Shown here in pieces: positions 54,650 to 64,000 of a stretch of 64,000 nucleotides of DNA (position 1 is the first letter of the stretch; each line of letters opens with the position of its first letter). Source of the stretch: Coccinella septempunctata (lineage: Eukaryota > Arthropoda > Insecta > Coleoptera > Coccinellidae); the NCBI RefSeq assembly GCF_907165205.1, contig NC_058195.1, forward strand, positions 26,742,936-26,806,935. Direction: 5' to 3'. The position numbers and the translations under genes are program-made. The notes under the pieces are model-generated. The model was not told the DNA's origin. It made no database searches and was given only the letters and a program-made list of their open reading frames with translations.

Positions 54650-55345
54650 ATTTTGAAATTTAGGAAAATACCCATTCTCGATGTTTGTGATGTCTTCTTT
54701 TTCATATAATAGTATGACTTCTGCATTATTCCATTTGTATGGTATTTTACCCTCCATCAAACAATTGTTCAATAGAATTTGAATTGCTTCCATGAAATTC
54801 TCTCCACCTAATTTTAATATTTCTGAAGTAATCTGTTCTTCTCGTGGAGATTTCTAATCTTTCATTTGATGGAGAGCATGTCTCATTTCAGGTACAGTGA
54901 TCTCTGGTAGTCTCTCAGACCCAACATCCATTATCTGTTGGGAATGACTTCAGGGATTCGTTCAAGATAGTCTTCAAGATAGCTCTTCAGTTTTAATTTT
55001 TCTCATTCTTTGTCTACCGTTCATATTTTTGTTAGTTTCAATAGTTTGTATTATTTGTTTCGTTTTGTAATTTCTCCGATCCGTTCTCATCTTTTTTAGA
55101 CTTGCTTCATTTAACCTTCCTAATTCTTCGATTAGTACCATAATGTCTTAACTAATCTTTGTCTGTTTCTGTGACTTCTCATATTCACATATTTTTCAAG
55201 CTGCTGCTTGTATGTCTTTAGTTATTTCATCTGCTAGTTCATCAATTTCTGACTATCGGACTTCACGATGAGTCTCTTTCTATTTGGCCCATAGTCCGAT
55301 ACTGCCTTTCGTATACAATTATCCAAATGTTTATCAGTCAGTCCA
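54650..55345 (-). pseudogene. RTE-like LINE, RT N-terminal region
   Basis: From the right, a degraded charged region, then EQITSEILKLGGENFMEAIQ, ILLNNCLMEGKIPYKW and NNAEVILLYEKEDITNIEN, the start of the RT fingers in RTE-type LINEs (WxxAxVILLxKKGDxxxxxNYRPI). It ends at the small palindrome. It could be the 5' part of the same LINE as 49545-46395, which has the same strand and order. Several stops. Confidence 0.6.
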
Positions 55346-56341
55346 TTCGGTATTTATTCTTGATAACCCTCGTTATGCATAACACAATTTTCAAATTGTT
55401 GGATATCAATTTCCATAAAAAGTGAAACAACAGAAGCTATCTCATTGAAATCTTCGAAACGATTTTCGAAGTTTTCCTCTGAATGGGCAACTATTTCCTC
55501 AAGATATTCGCTATTATAGGATTTCCACGGATTAAGAGATATTTTCTCAGCAAGACTATCGCTTAACGAAGATTTTCTACTGTTGCATTATTTGTATACC
55601 TATATTACGAAAAATTGGGGAAATTGTTAGAGGCTTATTTTGATTTATAACTGTTTGTAATTTCAAAATACAAAATTAGTGCCGAGCCACCAAAATCACC
55701 TCGGAGATCAACTGGCAGGCCTAATCAAACTATGGGCTATTGGCTGAGAATAATAATAATATATTCTGGGGTTCTCTTCTTTGGTCGATTACTTTCTTTT
55801 CTCTTTGAACACTACCTGTTTCACGGAAAAAGCCACTACATTACGAAACAGTTCTTTGGAAAGACTGACGATCTACAGCAACATTGGGATACTCGATACT
55901 GAAGACGCTGATACATTTATGAATAGAATGTTTGTACTTACCTTCTGTTTTCTTCCCTTTTCTTAAATAGGATTCAAAATAAATGTTTTTTACACATCGC
56001 GTCGGTAGAAATCATCGTTATAATCTGCTAATAATTTGAATACAAAAATTCAGAACGCTTACTTGACAGCTTATGGGGCAAATGGTACAGCAGAAGCTAA
56101 CAGTTACTTTTAGATACTGAATATCGAACTCCAAGATTCCATAGCTTACTCGACGCACGTTAGTTGAGTGGTTATAGATCAGTTCGACTAACTGAGTGAA
56201 TAGTACTATTTTTGGCCTCGGCGTTAATGAATTTCATTTCAATAATTTTTAGGCGAATCGGCACGCAAAGGTGGATCTCCTTGCGTACCTACTAGTGAAC
56301 ATCATTAGAATTAATTTCAATTTTTAATTCTGCATTTCCAG
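55346..56341. other. no gene seen
   Basis: AT-rich rdgA intron 3 end with its acceptor at 56340-56341. No element recognised. Confidence 0.5.
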
Positions 56342-56534
56342 AAGCACACCCTGCAAAGTTCAACTCTAGGCTGAAAAATAAAATGTTTTATGGACAGCTA
56401 GGAGGAAAAGATCTATTACAGCGAAAATGGAAAAGCTTGACTCATTATCTCACTCTTGAATGCGATGGGAAAGATTTTACGCCGAAATTAAAAGAGTTGA
56501 AATGTCATGCTCTTGTTTTTCTCAATATACCAAG
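56342..56534 (+). CDS. rdgA: rdgA exon D (accessory domain)
   Basis: After TTTCCAG, the two bases AA complete the Glu codon left by exon C. The peptide then runs AHPAKFNSRLKNKMFYGQLG, GKDLLQRKWKSL, LTLECDGKDFTPKLKELKCH and AVLFLNIP, ending AG before GTAAAT. The GGKDLLQRK segment is, to my knowledge, specific to rdgA among kinase paralogues. Confidence 0.95.
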
Positions 56535-57310
56535 GTAAATAAGGATCAACACCTTTCGGTTTATTCTCATTTTACGACATACTTAGCCTATAATTAATTC
56601 CAGCCACAGTAGACGGTGGAATTCTCCATGACATATTATTAGTGCCCATTTTTTGTTCTCACTAATGATCAAACTTTTCTGAAAATTGGTAACTAGGAGT
56701 AGGAAGACAGGAATATTCATTGAGATTCAAGTATAAATGATCTGAATTGTAGAATTCTATTTTCATGGTGAAATCAAATACGACAGCAAAGAAACGTTTA
56801 ATGTATGTGTGAGTGTTTTGTTGATTTTTTATGCTAATTGGGCAGTACGCGAAACAAAAGGAAAATAAAGAAACAAAAACAACTTGAAAAAATATGTAAA
56901 TAATGATGGTACTACTTCCTACCTTCCCTACTTCCTGTACTTGATCAGATAGTTATATCTATTTTCTAGAAAAGATTAATTTTCAGCTCCCGGAAAATAA
57001 GATTTTATCAGATACTTGAATAAAAAGATAGAGAGTAAGAAAAGGTTTTTGACTCGAAAAATTTCCTGAATCCACTACACTTGACGTAGTCTGAAAGTCT
57101 AAAATGCTTTTGATTTATTTAGTTTTATAAGTATGTACATTAAAATTGAAAGGATCAATTTTCTCGTGTGTATCTCGGGGAAATAAATTGAATATGGATA
57201 AATTGATTTCATTCTGATTTCTCTTTGAAATTTGATGAATTATTTAGTATTCTGTGAAGAGTATCTCTTTTAATTGTGACGAGAATGTGGATATTTTTAG
57301 AAGAAGTCAC
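56535..57310. other. no gene seen
   Basis: rdgA intron 4 start, AT-rich, up to the Penelope target duplication. Confidence 0.5.
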
Positions 57311-57407
57311 ATAAAAGCAAACGTCGGCGTGGTATCGAATTGATTGTCCTTTCTTCTGGCCTCATCCCATCAATTTTACTCTTAATTTCAAATATAAACA
57401 GAAGGCC

Positions 57408-59937
57408 GTGAATATATCCTTCATCATTGCAACTCTGGGAACACACCATCAAGACTCAAGGATAAGCGATACAAGAAGTTTCTTCGACCAACTAAGAGAA
57501 ACTTATGGTTCTGAAACTGTGAGGGACCTGAAAACTTGGCAAAGTCTCAATAAGAAGATGGCACACTACTCGAATCATAAGAAGTTTCTGCTGACCTGTA
57601 AGAACCAGAATGTATTTCCCAAACATATACAACAAGTTTCAAAGACAATACTACCAATTATGTTAGACTCAAAAAACCCGTTTGTAAACAGATGTAATAG
57701 TATAGTCTATACATTCAAACTTAAAATTCTGAGGTTGGAGATAGTTTATGTACATTGGAAGGTTGGTTCCTTGAGTAGAGATTTACAACGAGTTCTTTCA
57801 AAAATATCGGAAATAATTCCATCTGATTTATATGAAGAATTTTCAAATCGTCAAAGAATTTTTTACCTTCACGAATTTTCTAAAATTAGTAGAATACAAA
57901 AACGAAAGTTTTTCTCACTGAAGTCAGCACAACTGTCACTCAGTCTAACTCCTGAAATGCACAACGGTTGGTGAATCTCACTGGAATCGATATTCCATCT
58001 GAAGTTCAATATCTATTGAGTTTGGGTGAAAAATACAACTTACCCTATAACAAGAACCAGCCACCGCCCCTTGATCAACTTTTGATCGATACTGAGTATA
58101 TTTTGTCTTCTCATGAAGATGAGAGTGAAATCATTGAAAGACGTAACAGATTTATTAATCTTTGTACAAACTATATTAATGATGCACCATTCAATCACAG
58201 CAATGATAATTCTCTCTTTGACTGCATAAAGAAGACTATAAATTTTTTAAGAAGTCATGAAGAAATTTTGATCACCAGGGCTGATAAAGGTAATTCAACG
58301 GTAGCCATGTTGAGAGAACAATATGATTACAAAGCCAGTCTGGCTCTTAATGATGAAAATACTTATGCAAGGTTGTCGTCAGACCCAACAAAGTCTGTTC
58401 AGAATAAATTTAATAGAATAGTTAATCAACTATATAAGCAAGGGCATATTGATGATTCTACTAGGAGATATTTGTGTTGTTCAAGTGGTGTCTGTCCAAA
58501 AATGTATTTTTTGCCGAAAATTCACAAGGATGACGTCCCTCTTAGACCGATAGTAAGCTATGTAGGAAGTCCCCTGTACAACTTGAGCAAATTTTTGGCT
58601 CGACTCATGTTTTCGAACGTAATGACAAGTTTGTACGGAATTCTTTTCAGTTCGTTGACAGTGTTAAAAATGTCACATTACCGGATAATTACATACTTGT
58701 TTCTTTAGATGCCACTTCGCTTTTCACAAACATACCAGTTGAACTTGCATGCGATATCATTCGAACAGATTATGAAAAGATTCAACCACACACTACACTC
58801 CCACCTACTGAATTCTTAGAGTTGTTTAGGTATTGTGTTGATAACAGTTTCTTCGTTTTTGATGGTGAATACTACAGACAGATATTTGGTTTGGGGATGG
58901 GTAATTGTTTGGCCCCAATTGTTTCTGACATTGTTATGGCCAAATTACAGACGTTTGCTCTCAATAGGGTACCCTTCAGAGTTCCTCTATTTCGTAGATA
59001 TGTTGACGACATTTTTGCATCCATTCCATCGGATGGAGTAGATGTTATGTTGAGTACTTTCAACTCTTTCCATCCACGACTGCAGTTCACTGTTGAAGTG
59101 GAAGTTGGTAACAAACTACCATTTTTGGACATATTAGTTATAAGATCAGACAATGTCATTAAAACTGACTGGTACCATAAACCTTCGTTTTCCGAGAGAT
59201 TTCTCAATTTTAATTCATTTCACCCTTTGTCACATAAGATCAACATTATTAAGAATCTCAAATACAGGGCTACTTCTTTGTCTGACGAGATGTTTCATTG
59301 TGGGAATTTAGAGAAAATTAAAACCTACCTATTGAAGAACAACTATCCTTTGACGATTATCAAAAGAGTTCTATATGATGATAATGATCACGGAACAGTG
59401 AATAATTGTGACAATAACAGCACTAAAAAATTTTTTGTGATACCATATATTAAAGGTCTGTCTGAGAGAGTCAAATCGGTGCTTGGATCGACGGGTGTCA
59501 GTGTCACATACAAACCCTCTAATACGTTAAAGAAATTTTTCTCGAGGTTAAAATCTACTACACCCAAATTACTACTTTCGAATGTTATCTATAAGATAAA
59601 CTGCCAAGACTGTGTGAGCTCTTATATCGGACAGACTGGTAGATATCTTGAAACAAGGCTATCCGAACATCGAAGAGATAGTATCAATATCCACAACCCG
59701 ATAAAAAAGAAGGATAACACTACTGCCTTAGCAGAACACTCCCTTAAAGAGTTGCATACCTTTGATTTTGATAATGTGACGGTTCTTGGACAGCAGAGTA
59801 TTTTAAAAAAGAGATTAATTCACGAAATGATCTCTATTGTCCAAGAACCCAACTCCATAAATAAGAGGACTGATATAGAGCAGCTAAACACCACATATTA
59901 TAGTTTAATAAAGAAAATGAAGATAATAAAAAGGTAA
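57408..59937 (+). pseudogene. Penelope-like reverse transcriptase with GIY-YIG endonuclease
   Basis: One protein in three frames (57408-57974, 57968-58708, about 58700-59937), with frameshifts near 57970 and 58650. An N-terminal ~190 residue helical region comes first. RT: LITRADKGNSTVAM, CPKMYFLPKIHKD and LRPIVSYVGSPLYNLSKFL; motif A VSLDATSLFTNIP; motif B GLGMGNCLAPIVSDIVMAKL; motif C FRRYVDDIFASI; motif D NKLPFLDILV. The GIY-YIG nuclease follows at about 59580-59900: NVIYKINCQDC, SYIGQTGRYLETRLSEHRRD and HEMISIVQEPNSINK, with Arg, Glu and Asn of the active site present. Telomerase-related RT plus GIY-YIG is the defining Penelope architecture. Apart from two frameshifts the gene is complete. 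Confidence 0.9.
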
Positions 59938-60394
59938 ATCATCTCTATTTCGATGACCATTCTTGTCCTTGTTCTTTGTTTCATATCATGTTAAGTATCT
60001 GTGTTTTCGGTTGACACCTGGACGGATGGTTCATATTACGCTTGGCATGTTGATTCTTTTTGTTTATATACGAAGAAATAAATGCTCAGTTTCTGAATTG
60101 CTTGAGTTATTGGAATTTTTATTTAAAGTTGACAAGGGACCGAGTTGATATTGTAAGTGATTTCATGTTCAAGAATGTTTTTATGTGTTTATTTAATGAT
60201 TGTTTTTTATTTTTTATTTTGTGAATTGTTCTCTCACACCCTCAGACATCGCACAAATCTGCCTTCTATTTTCATAGTTGTTGTTGTTAACTGAAATGTT
60301 GTGACTCTTGTTAGTTTGTATCATATTATGCTGTCATTGTTCAACTCAAGACAAAACAATAATAGCTCCTCAATTAATGTGAATTTTGTTTCGC

Positions 60395-60450
60395 TCTTCC
60401 AGAGCCCTGAGGAAGGTTTTAAATAAACCGAAACGTCGGCGTGGTATCGA
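60395..60450 (+). ncRNA. hammerhead ribozyme in Penelope 3' repeat
   Basis: CUGAGGA at 60407-60413; stem II GGUUU/AAACC (60415-60419 and 60425-60429); GAAA at 60430-60433; stem III only ACGU (60433-60436, self-complementary); predicted cut after C60437. Stem I pairs 60404-60406 with 60438-60440, then an internal loop, then CC with GG (60399-60400, 60443-60444). Core bases are intact (the variable base is G). Confidence 0.7.
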
Positions 60451-60503
60451 ATTGATTGTCCTTTCTTCTGGCCTCATCCCATCAATTTTACTCTTAATTT
60501 CAA
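60435..60503 (+). repeat. Penelope 3' pseudo-LTR
   Basis: Direct repeat of 57323-57391, which forms the 5' pseudo-LTR; essentially identical. Confidence 0.9.
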
Positions 60504-60826
60504 ATAAAAGCAAACATCAAGGTCAGCTTCATAATATTTGTGATTGGGGAAAATTGAGATAACTGGATGTGATGAGTTGAAGAAAAATCAAATCTGATCT
60601 ATCCAAAAGAGGAGCGAACCTGAGAATAATTGGAATATATTACTTGATATTATAACAAAAAGTTCGAATTCGAAAACTCTCGGGTACTATCAAAACTTTT
60701 AATACGCACAATAACATCAAACACACCATATAAGAATATTGGACGGATGACGAGTGCTTTGAAATTTAATCTTTATAACTGCAAACACGAGGTTTGGGCA
60801 AATAAAAATTTTGTTCTGTATTTTAG

Positions 60827-60929
60827 TTATGGTGGCGGAACACGTCCTTGGAATTCTTCTATGGGCTCTTCACTACCTAGCACTGAAGATGGTTTGATAG
60901 AAGTTGTTGGACTTACTACATATCAACTT
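60827..60929 (+). CDS. rdgA: rdgA exon E (accessory domain)
   Basis: Follows TATTTTAG; its T completes the Ser codon begun by AG in exon D. The peptide YGGGTRPWNSSMG then PSTEDGLIEVVGLTTYQL ends in phase 0 before GTGAGT. DDGLxEVVGL is the usual motif at this point. The remaining accessory-domain exon was not found before 64000. Confidence 0.93.
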
Positions 60930-61615
60930 GTGAGTAATAAATCTTCCAGGTCAAAGCTCACAAAATATTTATAAAAATTTTACGCCTTCTAATTTTGCAA
61001 CTAGGTGGACACAGTATATAATTGGGGCATCGATTGATTAATGTATATACTTAAAGGCAGCCCAATCTCCCTTTGTTGTGTTCAGCAATGCATTTCATAA
61101 TACAATAATTATGATATGGGCCAATACGGAATAGGCGGTTGTAACGGCGTTTCCTCGGTTGTCTCAAGCGCCAGCTATTCTTTGAAGGGGCAAATAGCAT
61201 AACAACTCCGGTGGCTTCAAGTCGAATCAAGTTTCCTTATTATCCTTGAGTATTAACCCCCTTGTTGAATACTCAAAGTTATTATCTAGGGTGTTAGCGA
61301 TTCGTTGTTTCGAAATAAGGAACAGTCGGCACTATTACACAATTCTAAAAATCCATCGATTTACAGAGAGATAAATGAATCAGTCGAGTGAAAATCACAG
61401 TGCAATAGATTGATGTGATGTGATGGTAGCAGCAAGATGAGCGGAATAGTTGAAATTAAACGATAAATCTGATCATAGTGAGTGTTGCACAATGAATGAA
61501 ACTTGCCAGTGTACTATGAGAGCAATCAAGAATCCTGGATGACTGTTCGCATTCACTAAACGATGTGACAGACTTTTCGTACTCTGGCCGCTCCTTACGG
61601 TTGCTCGGGCGCCAG
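60930..61615. other. rdgA intron start; possible BEL leader sequence
   Basis: No gene. On the minus strand TGGCGCCCGAGC (61614-61603) follows the LTR by one base, like a tRNA-Lys-type primer-binding site. A similar TGGCGCTTGAGAC occurs at 61173-61161. Confidence 0.4.
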
Positions 61616-62317
61616 TGGGGCAATCAGTCAAACCCCACGTCTCTCACAGAATCTCCAAAAAAAATTGGAGAGCCCGGGTAGACTTGAGTATCAGTGGAGA
61701 AGGGTATCGATGAAGACTAAGGCGGTAGCGTCATCTAAGTGTCTGCTTTTCAACGGTCTTTAGGCGTCAGAAAGAGTACTTACCTCTTCTAACTAAACTC
61801 TAAGATGAAACTGATTTAATAAATAGACTCTCACTGGCAAAATAACAGGCAAGAAAATAAATTTTCAACTATTTATTTCTATTAAAATAAACTGTACACA
61901 AAAAAAAATAGACATGTACAACAAATCGTGGACGTCAACGGCTGGGTCCGGTCGGCACAGGACGGCTGGCAAAATTACACTTCAGGAAAATGAACGGTTT
62001 CGGAAAAATTTACGGAAGTAAGTCAAGTCTCAATTAAACGAAGTGTAAAGAAATATGTACGGTTTCGAAAAAATATACGGGAGTAAGTGCTGAACGAACA
62101 CTGGCTTTGGTAATTATGGTACTAATTCAAGCGGACAGATTCATTCGCAGCGAAATATTCAAAAATAAAACTTAAATTCAATTCACAAAACTCCGGAAAA
62201 TAAATCAACATATATGCGTTCATATGCGTTTTTCAACTAACTTCTAATCGCGATACAAGAATAAAACACCTGTCGCAATTTTGTCTTCTATCCTTGTCGC
62301 GCATGTACATCCATTCA
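61616..62317 (-). repeat. BEL/Pao 3' LTR (702 bp)
   Basis: Forward ends TGGGGCAATC and ...TCCATTCA. On the minus strand its start (TGAATGG) directly follows the purine tract AAGGGGGGGG (about 62318-62327), and its end precedes a primer-binding-like motif. The partner LTR lies beyond the window. Confidence 0.55.
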
Positions 62318-62401
62318 CCCCCCCCTTGAAACCCTGTTTCAATTTACCAAAACTCGAAATAATAAAATTTCAAAATGATACGTGTTTTCCCCATTTTTTT
62401 T

Positions 62402-63997
62402 TTAACAGAAATATGCAAAATAATCAAACCCCTCAAAAAAAAAACATGTAAAATCTAAACCTAATAATTGAGATGGCAAAGGACATAATTTGCTCACGGG
62501 ACGACGAAAGACACCAGAGTTTATACGTACATCCACTACTCGCACGATGCCATCATTTCCGGGAATTATTTTGTCCACTATTCCTAGTGGCCATTTCAAT
62601 GGCGGTATATTATCCTGTACCAAAACCACAACGGTACCCTCAGATAATCCTGGCCTCTCGGGCGTCCATTTTGCTCTCGATTGAAGAGTGTGGAGGTACT
62701 CAAGTCTCCATCTTTCCCAATAATCTTGAACGATGCGATCTATTAATTGATATCGATTCAACCGATTTATGGGCGCACCTCGTACATCTTCCTAGGGAAG
62801 ATTTTGCAGAGTTGTTCCTACCGTGAGAAAATGAGCTGGTGTAAGTGCAGCTGGAGAATTTGGATCAGCAGACAATACGCAGAGAGGTCTACTATTCATC
62901 AACGCCTCTATTTGCAATAGAACAGTGTTGAATTCTTCATAAGTAAGAATTTGTTTACCTATGAGCTTGTTAAGATGCGATTTGACACTTTTTATATTTG
63001 CCTCCCAAATTCCTCCGAACCACGGTCCATAAGCTGGGTTAATTTTTCAATGTATTCCTCTATTGGACATTTCTGTACCGATGTCCTTTTGGAATGTTGA
63101 AAAGGTTACAAGTCTTTCCAATTCACCTAATTTCCTTCGAGCTCCTATGAAATTAGACCCTCCATCCGACAATATAAAAGAACAAGAACCTCTTCGTGAG
63201 ATAAATCGTTTGTATGCAGCAAGAAAACAATCTGAAGATAAATCCGAGGCCAGTTCAATATGTATTGCTTTTGTAGTTAGACAAATTAATAAACAGAAAT
63301 ATGCTTTAGTCAAGCATGGCTGACCTCTTCTTTTGAACATTGTTATATGAAAAGGGCCAGCGTAGTCTACTCCTGTTCGATCAAACGCCCGAGCTTCGTT
63401 AACTCGGAATTCCGGCAATGGAGCCGTTTTAGGAAATATGGGCTTAGGTTTGGTACGATAGCAAGTATTACATTTTCTAATTCGCGATCGAATCCGTTTA
63501 CTTGCTGAAAGGATCCAGTATTTGAGGCGAATTATTGACAGGACAATATGTGATCCTGCGTGTAATAAATCAGAATGATACTGATCAATAACCAAATCAA
63601 CGAATTTTTCCTTATAAGGGAGTAATATAGGATGTTTTTGATCATACTTTAACTTTGCGTTCTGCAGACGACCCCCTATCCTTATAATTCCATTATCAAG
63701 AAAAATATCTAAATTTTTTAAATTTGTATTAATAGGAAGTCCCTTTTCTAACCTACTCAACTCAACTTGGAAATGACAAGATTGGACATATCTGATCCAA
63801 TATCTAGTGGCATTTTCAAGTTCCTCAGTGGTAATATATGGTAACTTTACTATATTAAGTTTGCACACCCTGAAAATGAAAGCAGTAGTTCTCAGAAGCT
63901 TCCTAAAGGAAGAAACTCTATCCAATAGAGGAGCCAAAACAAAATATTGTGTGTCAGTGGAGAGAAGCGAAATAGATCTTTCTTCTATTTCAGGCAT
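62402..63997 (-). pseudogene. BEL/Pao Pol, integrase region (runs off window)
   Basis: The frame enters from the right edge. RNase H tail and linker come first, then integrase zinc region (HPILLPYKEK, HAGSHIVLSIIRLKYWI, IRKCNTCYR), and core TGVDYAGPFHI, FCLLICLTTKAIHIELASDL and SFILSDGGSNFIGARRKL. Then FGGIWEANIKSVKSHL, LQIEALMNSRPL and the C-terminal barrel GTVVVLVQDNIPP...RRPVSKLCPLPS. Two in-frame stops: TGA at 63049-63047 (a Trp codon in relatives) and TAG at 62794-62792. Otherwise collinear, so a fairly recent, lightly damaged copy. Antisense to rdgA. Confidence 0.85.
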
Positions 63998-64000
63998 TTT

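Larger units (their letters stand above)
57326..60503 (+). mobile_element. full-length Penelope-like element with target duplication
   Basis: About 3.18 kb. Flanked by ATAAAAGCAAAC (57311-57322 and 60504-60515); counting the next bases, GTC and ATC, the duplication may be 15 bp with one mismatch. A 69 bp direct repeat (57323-57391 and 60435-60503) forms short pseudo-LTRs. The 3' repeat is preceded by a hammerhead motif, and the element's 5' end (GGCGTGG) coincides with the predicted cut. The ORF has frameshifts, so it is not active. Confidence 0.85.
26688..60929 (+). other. rdgA: rdgA-like diacylglycerol kinase gene (five exons visible)
   Basis: Five exons with AG/GT borders and compatible phases give 965 coding bases: the end of the C1 region, the whole kinase catalytic domain and most of the accessory domain. 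Introns of 5,516, 13,334, 10,135 and 4,292 bp are filled with transposons. The enzyme converts diacylglycerol to phosphatidic acid. In Drosophila the rdgA product does so in photoreceptors, ending PLC signalling, and its loss causes retinal degeneration. The closest family by sequence is type IV (rdgA, zeta, iota). Earlier exons (N-terminal C1 domains) and later ones (accessory-domain end, ankyrin repeats) were not found. Confidence 0.85.

Noticed and set aside
60985..61025. LQLGGHS-like reading just after rdgA exon E, resembling the next accessory-domain segment
   Set aside because: It is in an intron-like context, stops at once, and the expected GTCI continuation is missing.
1..64000. CRISPR arrays or bacterial operons
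   Set aside because: No spaced short repeats. Spliced exons, LINEs and Helitrons mark this as animal nuclear DNA.

Overview
The window is animal nuclear DNA, almost certainly from an insect (a beetle is a guess only). Its one recognisable host gene is a type IV diacylglycerol kinase orthologous to Drosophila rdgA. It lies on the + strand, split into five visible exons: 26688-26788, 32305-32658, 45993-46206, 56342-56534 and 60827-60929. All splice sites are canonical, all codon phases match, and the introns are 4 to 13 kb long. The earlier part of the protein (C1 domains) and its C-terminal end were not found and probably lie outside the window. Nearly everything else is transposable elements, in the introns and in the 26 kb upstream.

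Region 1-26687 (upstream or an earlier intron). A 3.4 kb foldback transposon with roughly 1 kb inverted arms and a TA duplication (696-4113). A shuffled R4/Dong-like LINE (4530-6742). A CR1-like LINE end (6743-7350). A complete but dead Tc1-like transposon (7509-9000). A 5'-truncated AP-endonuclease LINE (9700-12955). A Jockey-like LINE interrupted by a 258 bp insertion (12957-15392). Further LINE 3' ends with (ATT)n tails (16307-17550). A PIF/Harbinger remnant (18190-18484). A Penelope-like fragment with a 465 bp inverted repeat, hammerhead ribozymes and an inserted LINE (18803-21031). A decayed gene of an uncharacterised transposon-like family (21060-22500). Further LINE copies (23225-26400).

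Region 26688-60929 (rdgA). Intron 1 holds BEL/Pao, SINE-like, MITE and Crypton (tyrosine recombinase) remnants. Intron 2 holds a piggyBac-like transposon broken into four pieces by later insertions, including a very young, structurally complete Ty3/gypsy element (34936-41182). The LTRs of that element differ by one base, and it carries an extra ORF for a 75-residue, potentially myristoylated, one-pass membrane protein. Intron 2 also holds an RNase-H LINE, a hammerhead-like ribozyme and a Penelope fragment. Intron 3 holds an RTE-like LINE split by a long-TIR DD41D mariner, a Helitron with 250 bp tandem units, and small palindromes. Intron 4 holds a full-length Penelope-like element (57326-60503). 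Its 3' repeat contains a hammerhead motif whose predicted cut point coincides with the element's 5' end.

Region 60930-64000. A BEL/Pao element on the - strand running off the window, with its 702 bp 3' LTR followed by a primer-binding-site-like motif.

Only rdgA, and perhaps the gypsy element, look functional. The most novel leads are the hammerhead motifs with self-complementary stem III, the foldback element with nested hairpins, and the gypsy membrane microprotein.
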